Shown: piece by piece, positions 1 through 7,936 of the stretch
Layout: every line of letters starts with the position of its first letter
Numbering within the stretch: the stretch's first letter is position 1
Source of the DNA: Rickettsiales bacterium
Lineage (GTDB): Bacteria; Pseudomonadota; Alphaproteobacteria; Rickettsiales; SXRF01
DNA length: 64,000 nt
Assembly (NCBI GenBank): GCA_025464625.1
Contig: JAOAUZ010000002.1
Location: 62,001 to 126,000, forward strand
Direction of reading: 5' to 3'
Notes under the pieces: model-generated
Told to the model about the DNA's origin: nothing
Databases searched by the model: none
Seen by the model: the letters and a program-made list of their open reading frames with translations, nothing else
Translations under genes and position numbers: made by a program

Positions 1-841
1 GTAGAATTTCTTGAGGTAATGATACGCCAGCCACCTCTTTGTTCCATTTATGCCCGCCTTTTGTAAGTTCCAAAACGCGTATAAAATTTCCTGCTTCACA
101 ATTTGCTGAACGAAGCAAAATATCATCGCTCACTGTTTTTTGTTTTTCTTGCCCACAACGCAAATATTTTTTCCATAAATCTACCGAATCTTCAAACCCC
201 ATATAAGGACGTTTTTGCGTACGAAAGGCACTTCTGTTTTTACTCATGCCACCAGTAAAGGGTATTATCTCGTCATCTTTTGTTTGAATCATAAATAATG
301 AAAATGGGTATTTAGGCATAGCCTGATCGTCAAACACTGCAGAACTCACAACTACAATTCCTTTAATTGCGTGTTGTGTTTCTACCACTGCACGATAAGA
401 AATCATTCCGCCATTGGAATGACCAACGAAGAAAATATTACGTTCATCAATTAAATATTTTTTAGCAATAGAATCAATAGCTGCATCGATATAAGAAATA
501 TCGTCTATTTTATTCTTCGCCGCGTATGCACAGCAATGCTTTGCATTCCATGAATTCAACCTTATCATCCCTGTGCCATTCATAAACGCCACCGCATATC
601 CAGCATTCAGCAGCAAATCATTAAGTTCCGTTGAGTGACGCTGCATCCACGCTGAATTACCACCGCCACCATGAAAAATCATGACCAAAGGCACTGGAAT
701 ATTGGCAGAATTTTCTGGGTAATTAAGAATAAGATCGCGCTCTATATCATCAACCTTAAACGTCAATTCTTCAGCCTTCACTATGGAAGAAAAACCAACA
801 AAGCATGCCATCAAAACCAAAAATAATTTTGTAATACGCAT
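1..841 (-). CDS. Secreted LpqC/PHB-depolymerase-like esterase, 3' end cut by window edge
   Basis: Reading from the ATG at 841 toward position 1 gives about 280 codons with no stop, so the C-terminus lies outside the window. Residues 1-23 look like a signal peptide ending FSSIVKA. The oxyanion-region motif FHGGGGN is near residue 56 and the nucleophile motif GHSNGG near 140 (Ser142). An Asp in QTKDDEIIPF and a His in KGGHKWN could complete the triad. The segment WNAKHCCAYAA near residue 98 is typical of LpqC/feruloyl-esterase-like members of carbohydrate esterase family 1 (COG3509). It probably hydrolyses an ester in the periplasm or outside the cell; the substrate (polyhydroxyalkanoate, feruloyl ester or other) cannot be told. 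It lies 9 bases downstream of rsmD on the same strand. Confidence 0.8.
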   Translation of the reverse strand, partial: MRITKLFLVLMACFVGFSSIVKAEELTFKVDDIERDLILNYPENSANIPVPLVMIFHGGGGNSAWMQRHSTELNDLLLNAGYAVAFMNGTGMIRLNSWNAKHCCAYAAKNKIDDISYIDAAIDSIAKKYLIDERNIFFVGHSNGGMISYRAVVETQHAIKGIVVVSSAVFDDQAMPKYPFSLFMIQTKDDEIIPFTGGMSKNRSAFRTQKRPYMGFEDSVDLWKKYLRCGQEKQKTVSDDILLRSANCEAGNFIRVLELTKGGHKWNKEVAGVSLPQEIL

Positions 842-850
842 GCTAAACTC

Positions 851-1411
851 CTATTTAGTAAGCTGCAAAAGCTCTATTGTTGCACGACCATATTTTCGTT
901 TATCAACAACCTCAAACATTTCTGGAATTTCAATTTCTTCTTTGCTGTCATGTTCAATCACCAGCAAAGCATCAGGAGCAAGCCACTCACCACCGTGCAA
1001 TGCCAGAAGCGTTGGTGGAATCAATTTCTCAAAATAAGGCGGGTCAATAAAAACCAGTGAATATGTTCTACGCGCGCGCCCAAGCTTGGCGGCGTTCATC
1101 TGCAAAAATTCTGCGTTTTCCAATTCATTCATTCTCTCAGCATTATGGCGTGCGCTGGCAATTGCCTCTCTCGAGCTATCAACAAAAGTAATGCTGGCAG
1201 CACCGCGTGACAAGGCCTCCAAACCAAACGCACCTGTGCCACAGAACACATCCAAAACATTTTTACCAACAAAACTATCACCATATTTTCCGTGACTCAA
1301 AATATTAAAAATCGCTTCGCGGGCAAATTCTGATGTTGGTCGAATCGCACCATTAGAATCTTTGAGTAAGTCAATTCGTCTGCCTTTATGTTTTCCAGCA
1401 ATAATTCTCAT
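851..1411 (-). CDS. rsmD: 16S rRNA (guanine966-N2)-methyltransferase RsmD
   Basis: This 186-residue protein has the usual RsmD length. It begins MRIIAGKHKGRRI, as the family does. SAM-binding motif I is DVFCGTGAFGLEALSRGA at residues 54-71, an acidic motif (FVDSS) follows at 76-80, and the catalytic DPPY is at 123-126. The family methylates N2 of G966 of 16S rRNA using S-adenosylmethionine during 30S assembly. It follows an rRNA/tRNA pseudouridine synthase gene on the same strand, a pairing common in alphaproteobacteria, with a 164-base gap that holds a large hairpin. Confidence 0.96.
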   Translation of the reverse strand: MRIIAGKHKGRRIDLLKDSNGAIRPTSEFAREAIFNILSHGKYGDSFVGKNVLDVFCGTGAFGLEALSRGAASITFVDSSREAIASARHNAERMNELENAEFLQMNAAKLGRARRTYSLVFIDPPYFEKLIPPTLLALHGGEWLAPDALLVIEHDSKEEIEIPEMFEVVDKRKYGRATIELLQLTK

Positions 1412-1484
1412 TTTATTACTTCCAATAAGTTATACTCATTTGATTTAAGTTTTCTGTGAATTTATTATAGCAATAAAGCGCGAA

Positions 1485-1550
1485 GCAATGAAAGCCGAAA
1501 AACATGAGTGTACAAAAAGTACACGACATGTTTTGAGGAAGGTTCATTGC
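1485..1550. repeat. Long imperfect palindrome between rluB and rsmD
   Basis: The outer arms gcaatgaa (1485-1492) and ttcattgc (1543-1550) enclose aaaacatg/catgtttt arms (1499-1506 and 1527-1534). These enclose gtgtac/gtacac (1508-1513 and 1519-1524) around a loop of five A. Read on the minus strand, the inner hairpin is followed by five T, so it could terminate the rluB transcript. The nested symmetry and outer arms are larger than a simple terminator needs, so it may be a dispersed palindromic element. Confidence 0.6.
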
Positions 1551-1575
1551 AAGTAGATTTGAAGCTAGAATAAAT

Positions 1576-2307
1576 TTAGTTTCCCACGAATGATTTCAGA
1601 ACTTTTCCTGTTACTTCCTTTACTTCACCTTTGGCAAGGCTGCCAAGCTGGAAAGGTCCATATGAAAGGCGGAGAAGACGGCTAACTGTGCAACCGAAAT
1701 GTTCAAATATTTTACGGATTTCGCGGTTCTTTCCTTCACGCAAACTCACTGTCAGCCAGCTATTATCACCTTTTTGGCTATCAAGCACCGCTTCAATGCT
1801 GCCATAATTTATACCATCTACTGTTACACCTTTTTTCATCCCATCTAACATCGAAGGAGTGATTCCCCCATAGGCTCGCACACGGTAGCGACGAATCCAA
1901 CCAGTGGAAGGAAGCTCTAATTTACGCGCCAGCGAACCATCATTGGTAAGTAACAGCAAACCTTCCGAATTGAGATCCAACCGCCCGATTGAAATAACGC
2001 GTGGTAAATTTTTTGGCAAAGTTTCAAATACTGTTTTACGACCTTCAGGATCTTTATGGGTTGTAACCAGCCCAGCAGGTTTATGATACAGCCACAAGCG
2101 TGTTTCTTCACGCGCTTGTAATAATTTTCCATCAACAACAACTGCGTCCTTTTCACTGACATTAAGCGCAGGAGTAAGAACTTTTTTGCCATTTACTTTC
2201 ACTCGCCCTTCGGAAATCCACGCCTCCGCTTCACGCCGTGAACAAAGCCCTGCGCCAGCCATACGCTTCGCCAAACGCTCACCTGCAAATTCTGATTTTT
2301 CGGTCAT
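1576..2307 (-). CDS. rluB: RluB/RsuA-family ribosomal pseudouridine synthase
   Basis: This 243-residue protein has an N-terminal S4 RNA-binding domain (about residues 8-60, with CSRREAEAWISEGRVKVNG) and an RsuA-type catalytic domain. The catalytic motif GRLDLNSEGLLLLTNDG spans 108-124, with Asp111 as the expected nucleophile. The closing KNREIRK motif of the family is present. It should isomerise a uridine in 23S rRNA (RluB, U2605 in E. coli); RluE/RsuA/RluF relatives cannot be fully excluded, but the S4 domain and sequence favour RluB. Its start overlaps the stop of the upstream peptidase gene by four bases, indicating translational coupling. Confidence 0.9.
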   Translation of the reverse strand: MTEKSEFAGERLAKRMAGAGLCSRREAEAWISEGRVKVNGKKVLTPALNVSEKDAVVVDGKLLQAREETRLWLYHKPAGLVTTHKDPEGRKTVFETLPKNLPRVISIGRLDLNSEGLLLLTNDGSLARKLELPSTGWIRRYRVRAYGGITPSMLDGMKKGVTVDGINYGSIEAVLDSQKGDNSWLTVSLREGKNREIRKIFEHFGCTVSRLLRLSYGPFQLGSLAKGEVKEVTGKVLKSFVGN

Positions 2308-3050
2308 TTTTTATCCGCCATCCGCTTCATGCAGGCCTCTACAAAAGCCTCAAAAATCTTACCGTCGCCAGAGTCAACGTTATATTCAGGATGCCACTGC
2401 ACACCGATGCAAAACGGATGTGATGGCAGTTCGATACCTTCAATTACCCCGTCAGAAGTCACGGCATTTACCAGCATTTGTGGCGCAACCACATCAACCG
2501 CCTGATGATGAGCGGTATTAACTGCCATTTCATTTTTACCCACAATTTTACCAAGCAAACTACCAGCGGTTATTTTTATGTTGTGACCAGCCTCATCGCG
2601 CGGGTTTTTCTGCTCATGCTCCAATGGATTTTTGATGCTGTCGGGAATATGTTGAATCAGCGTTCCGCCAAGAACAACATTTAGCAATTGCTCACCGCCA
2701 CAAATTCCTAAAATCGGGATTTTACGTTCAATAGCCCCACGCGTTATGGCAAACTCAAATCTGGTGCGGTTATCCTTGGTAATTACAGTTTCGTGTTTTT
2801 CACTCTGCCCATAAAGCTCTGGCGACACATCAAATGCTCCGCCAGTTATCATCAGTCCATCAATAATATTCAGATATTCATCAACTTTTTTAGCGTCATG
2901 GGGAAGTGGCAAAGCCAGCGCACCAAGCCTGCTTACAGATGAGCAATAATTCTCACGCAGCGCGTACCAAGGTTTTTTTGAGTAGGTCTGCGACTCCTCA
3001 TAATCAAGGGTAATGCCGATTTTTGGTATATATGATGCGGTTTTTGTCAT
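2304..3050 (-). CDS. Class I glutamine amidotransferase-like peptidase C26 (PuuD-like)
   Basis: This 248-residue cytoplasmic protein has the peptidase C26 fold. The nucleophile elbow GICGGEQ lies at 115-121 (Cys117), and QWHPE at 218-222 supplies His220 and Glu222. Family members hydrolyse gamma-glutamyl amide bonds, for example gamma-glutamyl-GABA in putrescine breakdown (PuuD), or work on other gamma-glutamyl compounds. The elbow GICGGEQ differs from the common GICRGxQ, so the substrate may differ. No putrescine genes are nearby. It is the first gene of the rluB-rsmD run and lies behind the repeat-rich region at 3096-3213. Confidence 0.85.
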   Translation of the reverse strand: MTKTASYIPKIGITLDYEESQTYSKKPWYALRENYCSSVSRLGALALPLPHDAKKVDEYLNIIDGLMITGGAFDVSPELYGQSEKHETVITKDNRTRFEFAITRGAIERKIPILGICGGEQLLNVVLGGTLIQHIPDSIKNPLEHEQKNPRDEAGHNIKITAGSLLGKIVGKNEMAVNTAHHQAVDVVAPQMLVNAVTSDGVIEGIELPSHPFCIGVQWHPEYNVDSGDGKIFEAFVEACMKRMADKK

Positions 3051-3095
3051 AAAGATACGATTTCTTAGCGTTTTATTGGCAGTTTGTTAACCAAA

Positions 3096-3213
3096 AGATG
3101 ATTAGATGACGGATGATAAGACGACTAGATTATTGGATGATTAGAAAAGAAAAACAACCTAATTATCAAACAATCTCGTCATCGTAGTAATCTGATTATC
3201 TAGTCATCTGCTT
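3096..3213. repeat. Degenerate 9-10 base repeats forming a large imperfect inverted repeat
   Basis: The spacer between the divergent peptidase and motA genes contains several copies of a unit close to gatgattaga (near 3097, 3112 and 3135) and variants such as gacgactagat. The right half carries the reverse complement (gattatctagtcatctg, near 3193-3210). The arm agacgactagattattgg (from 3119) pairs imperfectly with the sequence at 3191-3210. The array runs right up to the motA start codon, where no clear Shine-Dalgarno sequence is visible. Confidence 0.55.
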
Positions 3214-4047
3214 ATGAAACAAGTTGTAAAAACAATGTCGCTCGCCACAATTGCTGGCACGTTCTTCGGCTTCGCGCTGATTATCGGCGCGATTATGCAC
3301 GGCACGGATAATTATCTGTCATTCATAAGTGCTGAGGGCTTCCTTATCGTTATCGGCGGCACAATAGCCAATGCTTTCATGAGTTACCATGCTAATTCTG
3401 TGATACTCGCTTTTCAGGCAATCTGGCACATGGTGAAAAAACCAAAGGCAACCCGCGAAGGCTTAAATGCTGAAATAATGCGCCTGATTAAATGGGCATA
3501 TTTGGTTCAAGCCAAAGGTTTTGCAGGGCTAGAGGGCGAAGTTGGTGCAAAAATTAAAGAACCACTGCTGCGCTATGGCATTGATTTAGTAATTACTGGC
3601 TATCAGCCAGACCCTATCCGTAAAATGATGAATACCGCCGTAGAAGCTGATTTTGAACGCAGTATCTCACCTGTAATCGTGCTGAAAAATATGGCATCTA
3701 CCGCACCAGCATTCGGTATGGTGGGAACATTAGTTGGTATGATTATTATGTTACAGAATATACAAGGCGATATGTCGCGCATCGGGCTGGGTCTTTCTGT
3801 CGCTCTCCTCGCCACACTTTACGGAATTATTGTTGCCCGCCTGTTCTGCTTGCCTGCTGCCGATAAGCTGATGCAGAAAGAAGATTTGATGCGTTTTCGT
3901 AATTACATGATGACTGAGGGTCTAGTTCTACTCGCTGAGAAACAAAGCCCACGCTTTATGCAGGATAAGCTCAACAGTTTCCTTGATCCATCCCAGCATT
4001 TCAACCTTGATGATTATCTTAAAAAAGCGGACACAGAGGCGAGCTAA
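3214..4047 (+). CDS. motA: Flagellar motor stator protein MotA/PomA
   Basis: This 277-residue membrane protein has four hydrophobic segments, near residues 9-27, 38-56, 156-178 and 190-210. The pair before the C-terminal tail carries the Pro/Gly-rich MotA/ExbB signature (TAPAFGMVGTLVGMI, then GLSVALLATLYG). The large cytoplasmic loop contains RYGIDLVITGYQPDPIRKMM. Its length and loop resemble PomA (sodium type) or short MotA. With MotB it forms the ion-conducting stator that drives flagellar rotation in the inner membrane. motB follows after 6 bases. No other flagellar genes are in the window. The start has no obvious ribosome-binding site. Confidence 0.9.
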   Translation: MKQVVKTMSLATIAGTFFGFALIIGAIMHGTDNYLSFISAEGFLIVIGGTIANAFMSYHANSVILAFQAIWHMVKKPKATREGLNAEIMRLIKWAYLVQAKGFAGLEGEVGAKIKEPLLRYGIDLVITGYQPDPIRKMMNTAVEADFERSISPVIVLKNMASTAPAFGMVGTLVGMIIMLQNIQGDMSRIGLGLSVALLATLYGIIVARLFCLPAADKLMQKEDLMRFRNYMMTEGLVLLAEKQSPRFMQDKLNSFLDPSQHFNLDDYLKKADTEAS

Positions 4048-4053
4048 TTACTT

Positions 4054-4716
4054 ATGATGCCCCCACGCAAAATATTTCCTGAAGAAAATGTCGATTCATG
4101 GCTGATGAGCTATGCTGATTTGATTACACTGCTCATGTGCTTTTTTATTATCTTCGTATCAGTTTCTGAGCCGCGCAAGGAGCGTATTTCGATGCTTAGT
4201 AGCGGGATGGGTGGAAAATTTGGAACCGTAGACGTGGTAACGCCATTTGATGGAGTAATCCACACGTTGCAGGGAGTTATAGAAACCAATAAATCATTCC
4301 GCGATATAACCATTGAACATAGCAATAAAGATGTTGAAATGGAGATGTCCAGCGCAACGTTCTTCAAGCCATTCACTGCCGAGTTAGAGCCAGAAAAGTT
4401 GCCGTTACTGGTTGAAATCGTGGCATCGCTTCGAAGTGTTGATTTTATTGACTACCGCATCAACATTGAAGGTCACACCAGCGATTCTCTGCCACAAAGC
4501 GGGCTATACGCCACCAATTGGGAGCTTTCTTCCGCGCGCGCAGCCCGCATGGTACGGGTTTTTATCGAAAACGGTATCAAACCAAAGAACATCAAAGCTG
4601 TTGGGCTTGCAGATTCGCAACCGAAAGTTCCAAATCTGGATATGAACGGCAACGCCATCGCTGCCAACCGCGAAAAAAATGAGCGGTTAGTGGTCAAACT
4701 AGAGCGGGTGCAGTAA
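4054..4716 (+). CDS. motB: Flagellar motor stator protein MotB (OmpA-like C-terminus)
   Basis: This 220-residue protein has one N-terminal transmembrane helix containing SYADLITLLMCFF; Asp22 is the expected ion-carrying residue. The C-terminal OmpA/MotB peptidoglycan-binding domain shows NIEGHTSD and NWELSSARAARMV. It anchors the MotA-MotB stator to the cell wall. It is much shorter than the roughly 300 residues of E. coli MotB; the missing part is in the linker between helix and OmpA domain. Two ATG codons in tandem (4054 and 4057) are possible starts. Confidence 0.9.
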   Translation: MMPPRKIFPEENVDSWLMSYADLITLLMCFFIIFVSVSEPRKERISMLSSGMGGKFGTVDVVTPFDGVIHTLQGVIETNKSFRDITIEHSNKDVEMEMSSATFFKPFTAELEPEKLPLLVEIVASLRSVDFIDYRINIEGHTSDSLPQSGLYATNWELSSARAARMVRVFIENGIKPKNIKAVGLADSQPKVPNLDMNGNAIAANREKNERLVVKLERVQ

Positions 4717-4784
4717 AAAACTGTATTGCCTATCTGCAAACCTTCTATCCATTTGATTTATAGCGATTCTCCTTCCTATAAAAA

Positions 4785-4822
4785 TTGTGACAAGGGATAA
4801 AATTAACCAATTTCTGTCACAA
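4785..4822. promoter_or_regulatory. 8-base inverted repeat, possible operator
   Basis: A perfect inverted repeat, ttgtgaca (4785-4792) and tgtcacaa (4815-4822), is separated by 22 bases. It lies 30 bases upstream of the putative -35 box of the following small gene. The size and spacing would suit a dimeric regulator, but no known operator is recognised. Confidence 0.35.
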
Positions 4823-4851
4823 AAACTTCATACTTATCCACAATTAATTAA

Positions 4852-4879
4852 TTGGAATTAACGCTGATTCTGCTATAGT
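4852..4879 (+). promoter_or_regulatory. Putative sigma-70 promoter of the small unknown gene
   Basis: A -35 element ttggaa (4852-4857), a 16-base spacer and a -10 element tatagt (4874-4879) precede the ORF at 4958 by about 78 bases. Each hexamer matches the consensus at four or more positions. Confidence 0.5.
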
Positions 4880-4957
4880 CGGGCATATTCTGGCTCAGTT
4901 GAAATACTAGCCAAATAGAATTTATAACTTAAACCAATAATCAATAGGAGAAGTAAT

Positions 4958-5266
4958 ATGTCAGAGAAAGCAGGCGAAGTTTGTTATACACCAGAAGATA
5001 TGGCAAAATTGAAAGAACTTGCCAATCAAACTGGTGGTGAAAAAGCTAAACAACATGCTGGTGGTCACGCTCTAAACTTAATCCCTGGAGTGGATGGTGC
5101 CGCCCTATCTAGAGGGTTGAATTTTTTAAACAGTGGCGGTGACAAACTTGATGCTGGAATGAAACTCAAAGATGCCCATGAGTGCGCTCCAGGGGAAACT
5201 CCGACACCATTAAGCACACCTGAAACAAAAAAAGGGATGTTTGGTTTTGGTATTGGACCGTTCTAA
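4958..5266 (+). CDS. Small protein of unknown function
   Basis: This 102-residue protein matches no family I recognise. A Shine-Dalgarno sequence (ggag) lies 8 bases before the ATG, and a promoter and a strong terminator frame it as a single-gene unit, so it is probably real and expressed. It has no signal peptide or clear membrane helix. It is rich in Gly, Ala and Lys, with an amphipathic segment around residues 12-60 (GGHALNLIPGVDGAALSRGL) and a Pro/Thr-rich stretch (GETPTPLSTPE) before a Gly/Phe tail (GMFGFGIGPF). Two Cys residues (about 9 and 77) could form a disulfide or bind metal. Confidence 0.7.
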   Translation: MSEKAGEVCYTPEDMAKLKELANQTGGEKAKQHAGGHALNLIPGVDGAALSRGLNFLNSGGDKLDAGMKLKDAHECAPGETPTPLSTPETKKGMFGFGIGPF

Positions 5267-5278
5267 ACAAAGCCAACT

Positions 5279-5311
5279 AAAAAGGGGGTGGTTCTGCCGC
5301 CCCCTTTTTTT
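5279..5311 (+). terminator. Rho-independent terminator after the small gene
   Basis: The arms aaaaaggggg (5279-5288) and cccccttttt (5300-5309), extended by tgg/ccg pairs, form a G+C-rich stem closed by a 5-base loop and followed by more T. It lies 12 bases after the stop codon. Confidence 0.9.
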
Positions 5312-5328
5312 ATTTATACACTACCTCC

Positions 5329-5397
5329 GTCATACTGAGCGAAAGCGAAGTATCTCAGCAATGTATCATGGAGATTCTTCGTTACACTCAGAATGAC
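5329..5397. repeat. Palindromic intergenic element (gtcattctgag type)
   Basis: The left arm 5329-5356 (starting gtcatactgagcg, ending gtatctc) and the right arm 5371-5397 (starting gagattcttcg, ending cagaatgac) are imperfect reverse complements around a 14-base centre. The ends gtcat...ctgag / ctcag...atgac resemble REP/MITE-like palindromes dispersed in many bacterial genomes. It lies between two convergent genes and carries no ORF. Confidence 0.7.
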
Positions 5398-5402
5398 AAA
5401 AA

Positions 5403-6287
5403 TCACCTAATCCCCAATATCCTGCATACCGCTGCTGTTAGGTCGGCGCGGTTTAGAGTATAAAAATGCAGATGCTCACAACCGAATTCCATCAATTTTC
5501 GGCATTGTTCGCTAGCCACAGAAACTGCCACAAGATTACGCATCATCGGGTCATTATCTAAACCATCAAATAATTTATCCAACCACACAGGCACGCTCGC
5601 GCCACACATCGTACTGAATTTTTTTACCTGCGCGACATTACCAACTGGTAAAATTCCGGGGAGAATTGGGATAGTGATTCCAGCATTCCGCACCCGTTCC
5701 ATAAAGCGGAAATAATGCTCAACATCAAAGAAATATTGAGTTATGGCACGAGTCGCCCCAGCATCAATTTTTTGTTTCAAATAATCAATATCCGCCTCAA
5801 AACTGGCTGAATCAGGGTGTTTTTCGGGAAAAGCTGCAACCGTAATTTCGAAATCAGCAATGCGTTTTAGCCCCGCCACCAACTCACAGGAATAACGATA
5901 GCCATCAGGATGTGGTACATAACCAGCTGCGCCATTTGGTGGATCGCCACGCAAGGCAACAATATGACGCACACCAGCTTCCCAATATGCGCGGGCAACA
6001 TCATCAACCTCCTGCCTGCTGGCTGCAACGCACGTCAAGTGTGCTGCTGGTTTCAGGCTGGTTTCCTGCACCATGCGCTTTACCGTGTGGTGAGTGCGTT
6101 CGCGCGTCCCACCCCCTGCCCCATAAGTAACAGAAACAAAACTTGGCTTAAGTTTTTCTAGTTGAATTATGGTTTCCCATAATTTCTGTTCCATTTCGGG
6201 AGTTTTGGGTGGAAAAAACTCAAATGACACAGAAGGCACTGCCCCAGTAAATGTTCTTTCCAGTAATGTAGGTGATGTAATAATCAC
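5403..6287 (-). CDS. metF: 5,10-methylenetetrahydrofolate reductase
   Basis: This 294-residue protein has the typical length and order of MetF. The N-terminal SFEFFPPKTPEME carries the catalytic Glu region, followed by FVSVTYGAGGGTRERT, HLTCVAASRQEV, IVALRGDPP and ITQYFFDVEHYFRF. It reduces 5,10-methylene-THF to 5-methyl-THF with FAD and NAD(P)H, giving the methyl group for methionine synthesis. It is transcribed alone; no metH or metE is in the window. Confidence 0.97.
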   Translation of the reverse strand: MIITSPTLLERTFTGAVPSVSFEFFPPKTPEMEQKLWETIIQLEKLKPSFVSVTYGAGGGTRERTHHTVKRMVQETSLKPAAHLTCVAASRQEVDDVARAYWEAGVRHIVALRGDPPNGAAGYVPHPDGYRYSCELVAGLKRIADFEITVAAFPEKHPDSASFEADIDYLKQKIDAGATRAITQYFFDVEHYFRFMERVRNAGITIPILPGILPVGNVAQVKKFSTMCGASVPVWLDKLFDGLDNDPMMRNLVAVSVASEQCRKLMEFGCEHLHFYTLNRADLTAAVCRILGIR

Positions 6288-6454
6288 AAAAATCTCTTAT
6301 TTTAGACGTATTTATGTGGCAACTATGCAACAAGCCACGCTTATTTATAACAGACAAGAAAACGCCATTGCTTGCTCAAGTCAAGAAGATTAAACAGGCA
6401 TGAGAAAATTCTATTTATAATTCATACTTGCTTAACTTTCTTGGTGTAAGTTTG

Positions 6455-6463
6455 TGTTATAGT
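6455..6463 (+). promoter_or_regulatory. Putative extended -10 promoter of mlaA
   Basis: The sequence tgttatagt reads as TG-n-TATAGT, an extended -10 element, 28 bases before the mlaA ATG. No good -35 box is at the usual distance, as is common for this promoter type. Confidence 0.4.
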
Positions 6464-6491
6464 TGAATTCTTTAACATAGGGATAATAAAT

Positions 6492-7253
6492 ATGCACTAC
6501 TTGGAAAACTCGCTTAAAAAAGTCAGCAGATTAGTGACAGTCATTTTTTGTGTTGGTCTGCTCTCCGCCTGTGCTACCCCTAAAAATTCTACCAATGGCG
6601 AAATTGATTCTGATCCACTTGAGCCGATGAATCGTGGCATATTCCAATTCAATTACGTTGTTGATGGTGTGATAATTAAACCAATCGCGGTTGGATATGA
6701 CGCTGTTATGCCACAACGTGGGCAAATAATGGTTTCTAATTTCGTAAGCAATATCAAAGAGCCTGTAACATTTGTAAACTCTGTGTTGCAAACCGATCCT
6801 CAAAACAGCTTCTGCACATTATGGCGTTTCATGCTCAACTCCACGGTTGGGGTTGGCGGTTTGTTTGACGTGGCTGGCGAAGTTGGTCTAAAAAATCGTG
6901 AGACTGGTCTTGGCGATACTTTCGCAATCTACGGTGCGGATGCTGGTCCATATATCATAATCCCTATTCTTGGACCTTCAAACGTTCGTGACGGATTGGG
7001 AAGATTAGGGGATGTTTTCATAGATCCAGTTAGCTATACAGATAACGCCGTATTCTACAGTGTAGTCGGCGTAAAAACTATCGAAGCTCGTGACCGCAAT
7101 ATGAAAGTGCTGGATGATATTTACAACACCTCTATCGATCCTTACAGCACAATGCGTAGCGCCTATAATCAATATCGTGCTGCTGGGATAAAGAATGCTA
7201 TCAAGGCACGCAAAAAATCTTTAGATTCTGCCAGAAATCAGGATTCTAAATAA
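6492..7253 (+). CDS. mlaA: Outer-membrane phospholipid-removal lipoprotein MlaA (VacJ)
   Basis: This 253-residue protein has a lipoprotein signal ending LLSAC, with Cys27 as the lipidation site. The family hallmarks follow: DPLEPMNRGIFQFN, then FVSNIKEPVTFVN, GGLFDVA, and GLGDTFAIYGADAGPYIIIPILGPS (split across residues 140-165). MlaA sits in the inner leaflet of the outer membrane and passes mislocalised phospholipids to periplasmic MlaC. The stop codon is directly followed by the mlaC ATG. An agggat sequence lies 9 bases before the start. Confidence 0.95.
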   Translation: MHYLENSLKKVSRLVTVIFCVGLLSACATPKNSTNGEIDSDPLEPMNRGIFQFNYVVDGVIIKPIAVGYDAVMPQRGQIMVSNFVSNIKEPVTFVNSVLQTDPQNSFCTLWRFMLNSTVGVGGLFDVAGEVGLKNRETGLGDTFAIYGADAGPYIIIPILGPSNVRDGLGRLGDVFIDPVSYTDNAVFYSVVGVKTIEARDRNMKVLDDIYNTSIDPYSTMRSAYNQYRAAGIKNAIKARKKSLDSARNQDSK

Positions 7254-7901
7254 ATGAAACCTCTGCGTGTTAGCAATATAATCAGCAAAACGGTAGCCCT
7301 TGCCCTGTGCGTTTCATTGCTTACTGCGCCAGCCTCTGCTGCGCCCGTTGATAATGCCAGTAAATATGTGGAAACACTAGGCAACACCGCAATAGCAACG
7401 TTATCTGACAAAAAACTTGATAAAGAAACCAAGCGCAAAAAAATTGAGCAGCTTTTCCGTGATAATGTTGATATTGCATGGATTGGGAAATTTGTCCTCG
7501 GACGTTTTTGGAGACAGATAACCGATGACCAGAAAAAACGTTATTTGAATGAATACGAGACATTTCTAGTTCGTAATTATGCAACACGCTTTACAGATTA
7601 TACTAGTGGCAGCTTTACCATAACCAATGCTCGTGCTGATAGTGCTGATGAATTCTTTATCAGCATGCAGATTAAATCTGATGAGGCTGGCGGGGACCCT
7701 ATAGCAGTTGATTATCGCGTACGCAGTGACAGTAAAAATCATAAAAGCGGTTTTGTTGTGTTTGATATTATTGTCGAAGGTGTGAGTATGATAACAACGC
7801 AACGTTCTGAATTTACCTCTGTTCTGACCAATAAAGATATGGATTATTTAATCACCCAGATCGCCAAAAAATCGGAGATTTCTAATAAATCTTCCCAATA
7901 A
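7254..7901 (+). CDS. mlaC: Periplasmic phospholipid carrier MlaC (Ttg2D)
   Basis: This 215-residue protein has a signal peptide cleaved near residue 29 (TAPASA) and the MlaC/Tol_Tol_Ttg2 domain: LFRDNVDIAWIGKFVLGRFWR, then YLNEYETFLVRNYATRF, and VFDIIVEGVSMI near the C-terminus. MlaC shuttles phospholipids between MlaA and the inner-membrane MlaFEDB complex. It begins immediately after the mlaA stop with no spacer, so translation is probably coupled. The matching permease and ATPase genes are about 23 kb away (mlaE, mlaF). Confidence 0.93.
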   Translation: MKPLRVSNIISKTVALALCVSLLTAPASAAPVDNASKYVETLGNTAIATLSDKKLDKETKRKKIEQLFRDNVDIAWIGKFVLGRFWRQITDDQKKRYLNEYETFLVRNYATRFTDYTSGSFTITNARADSADEFFISMQIKSDEAGGDPIAVDYRVRSDSKNHKSGFVVFDIIVEGVSMITTQRSEFTSVLTNKDMDYLITQIAKKSEISNKSSQ

Positions 7902-7936
7902 TTCCTATAAAGGAACGAAGTTTAATACCTATCCTT

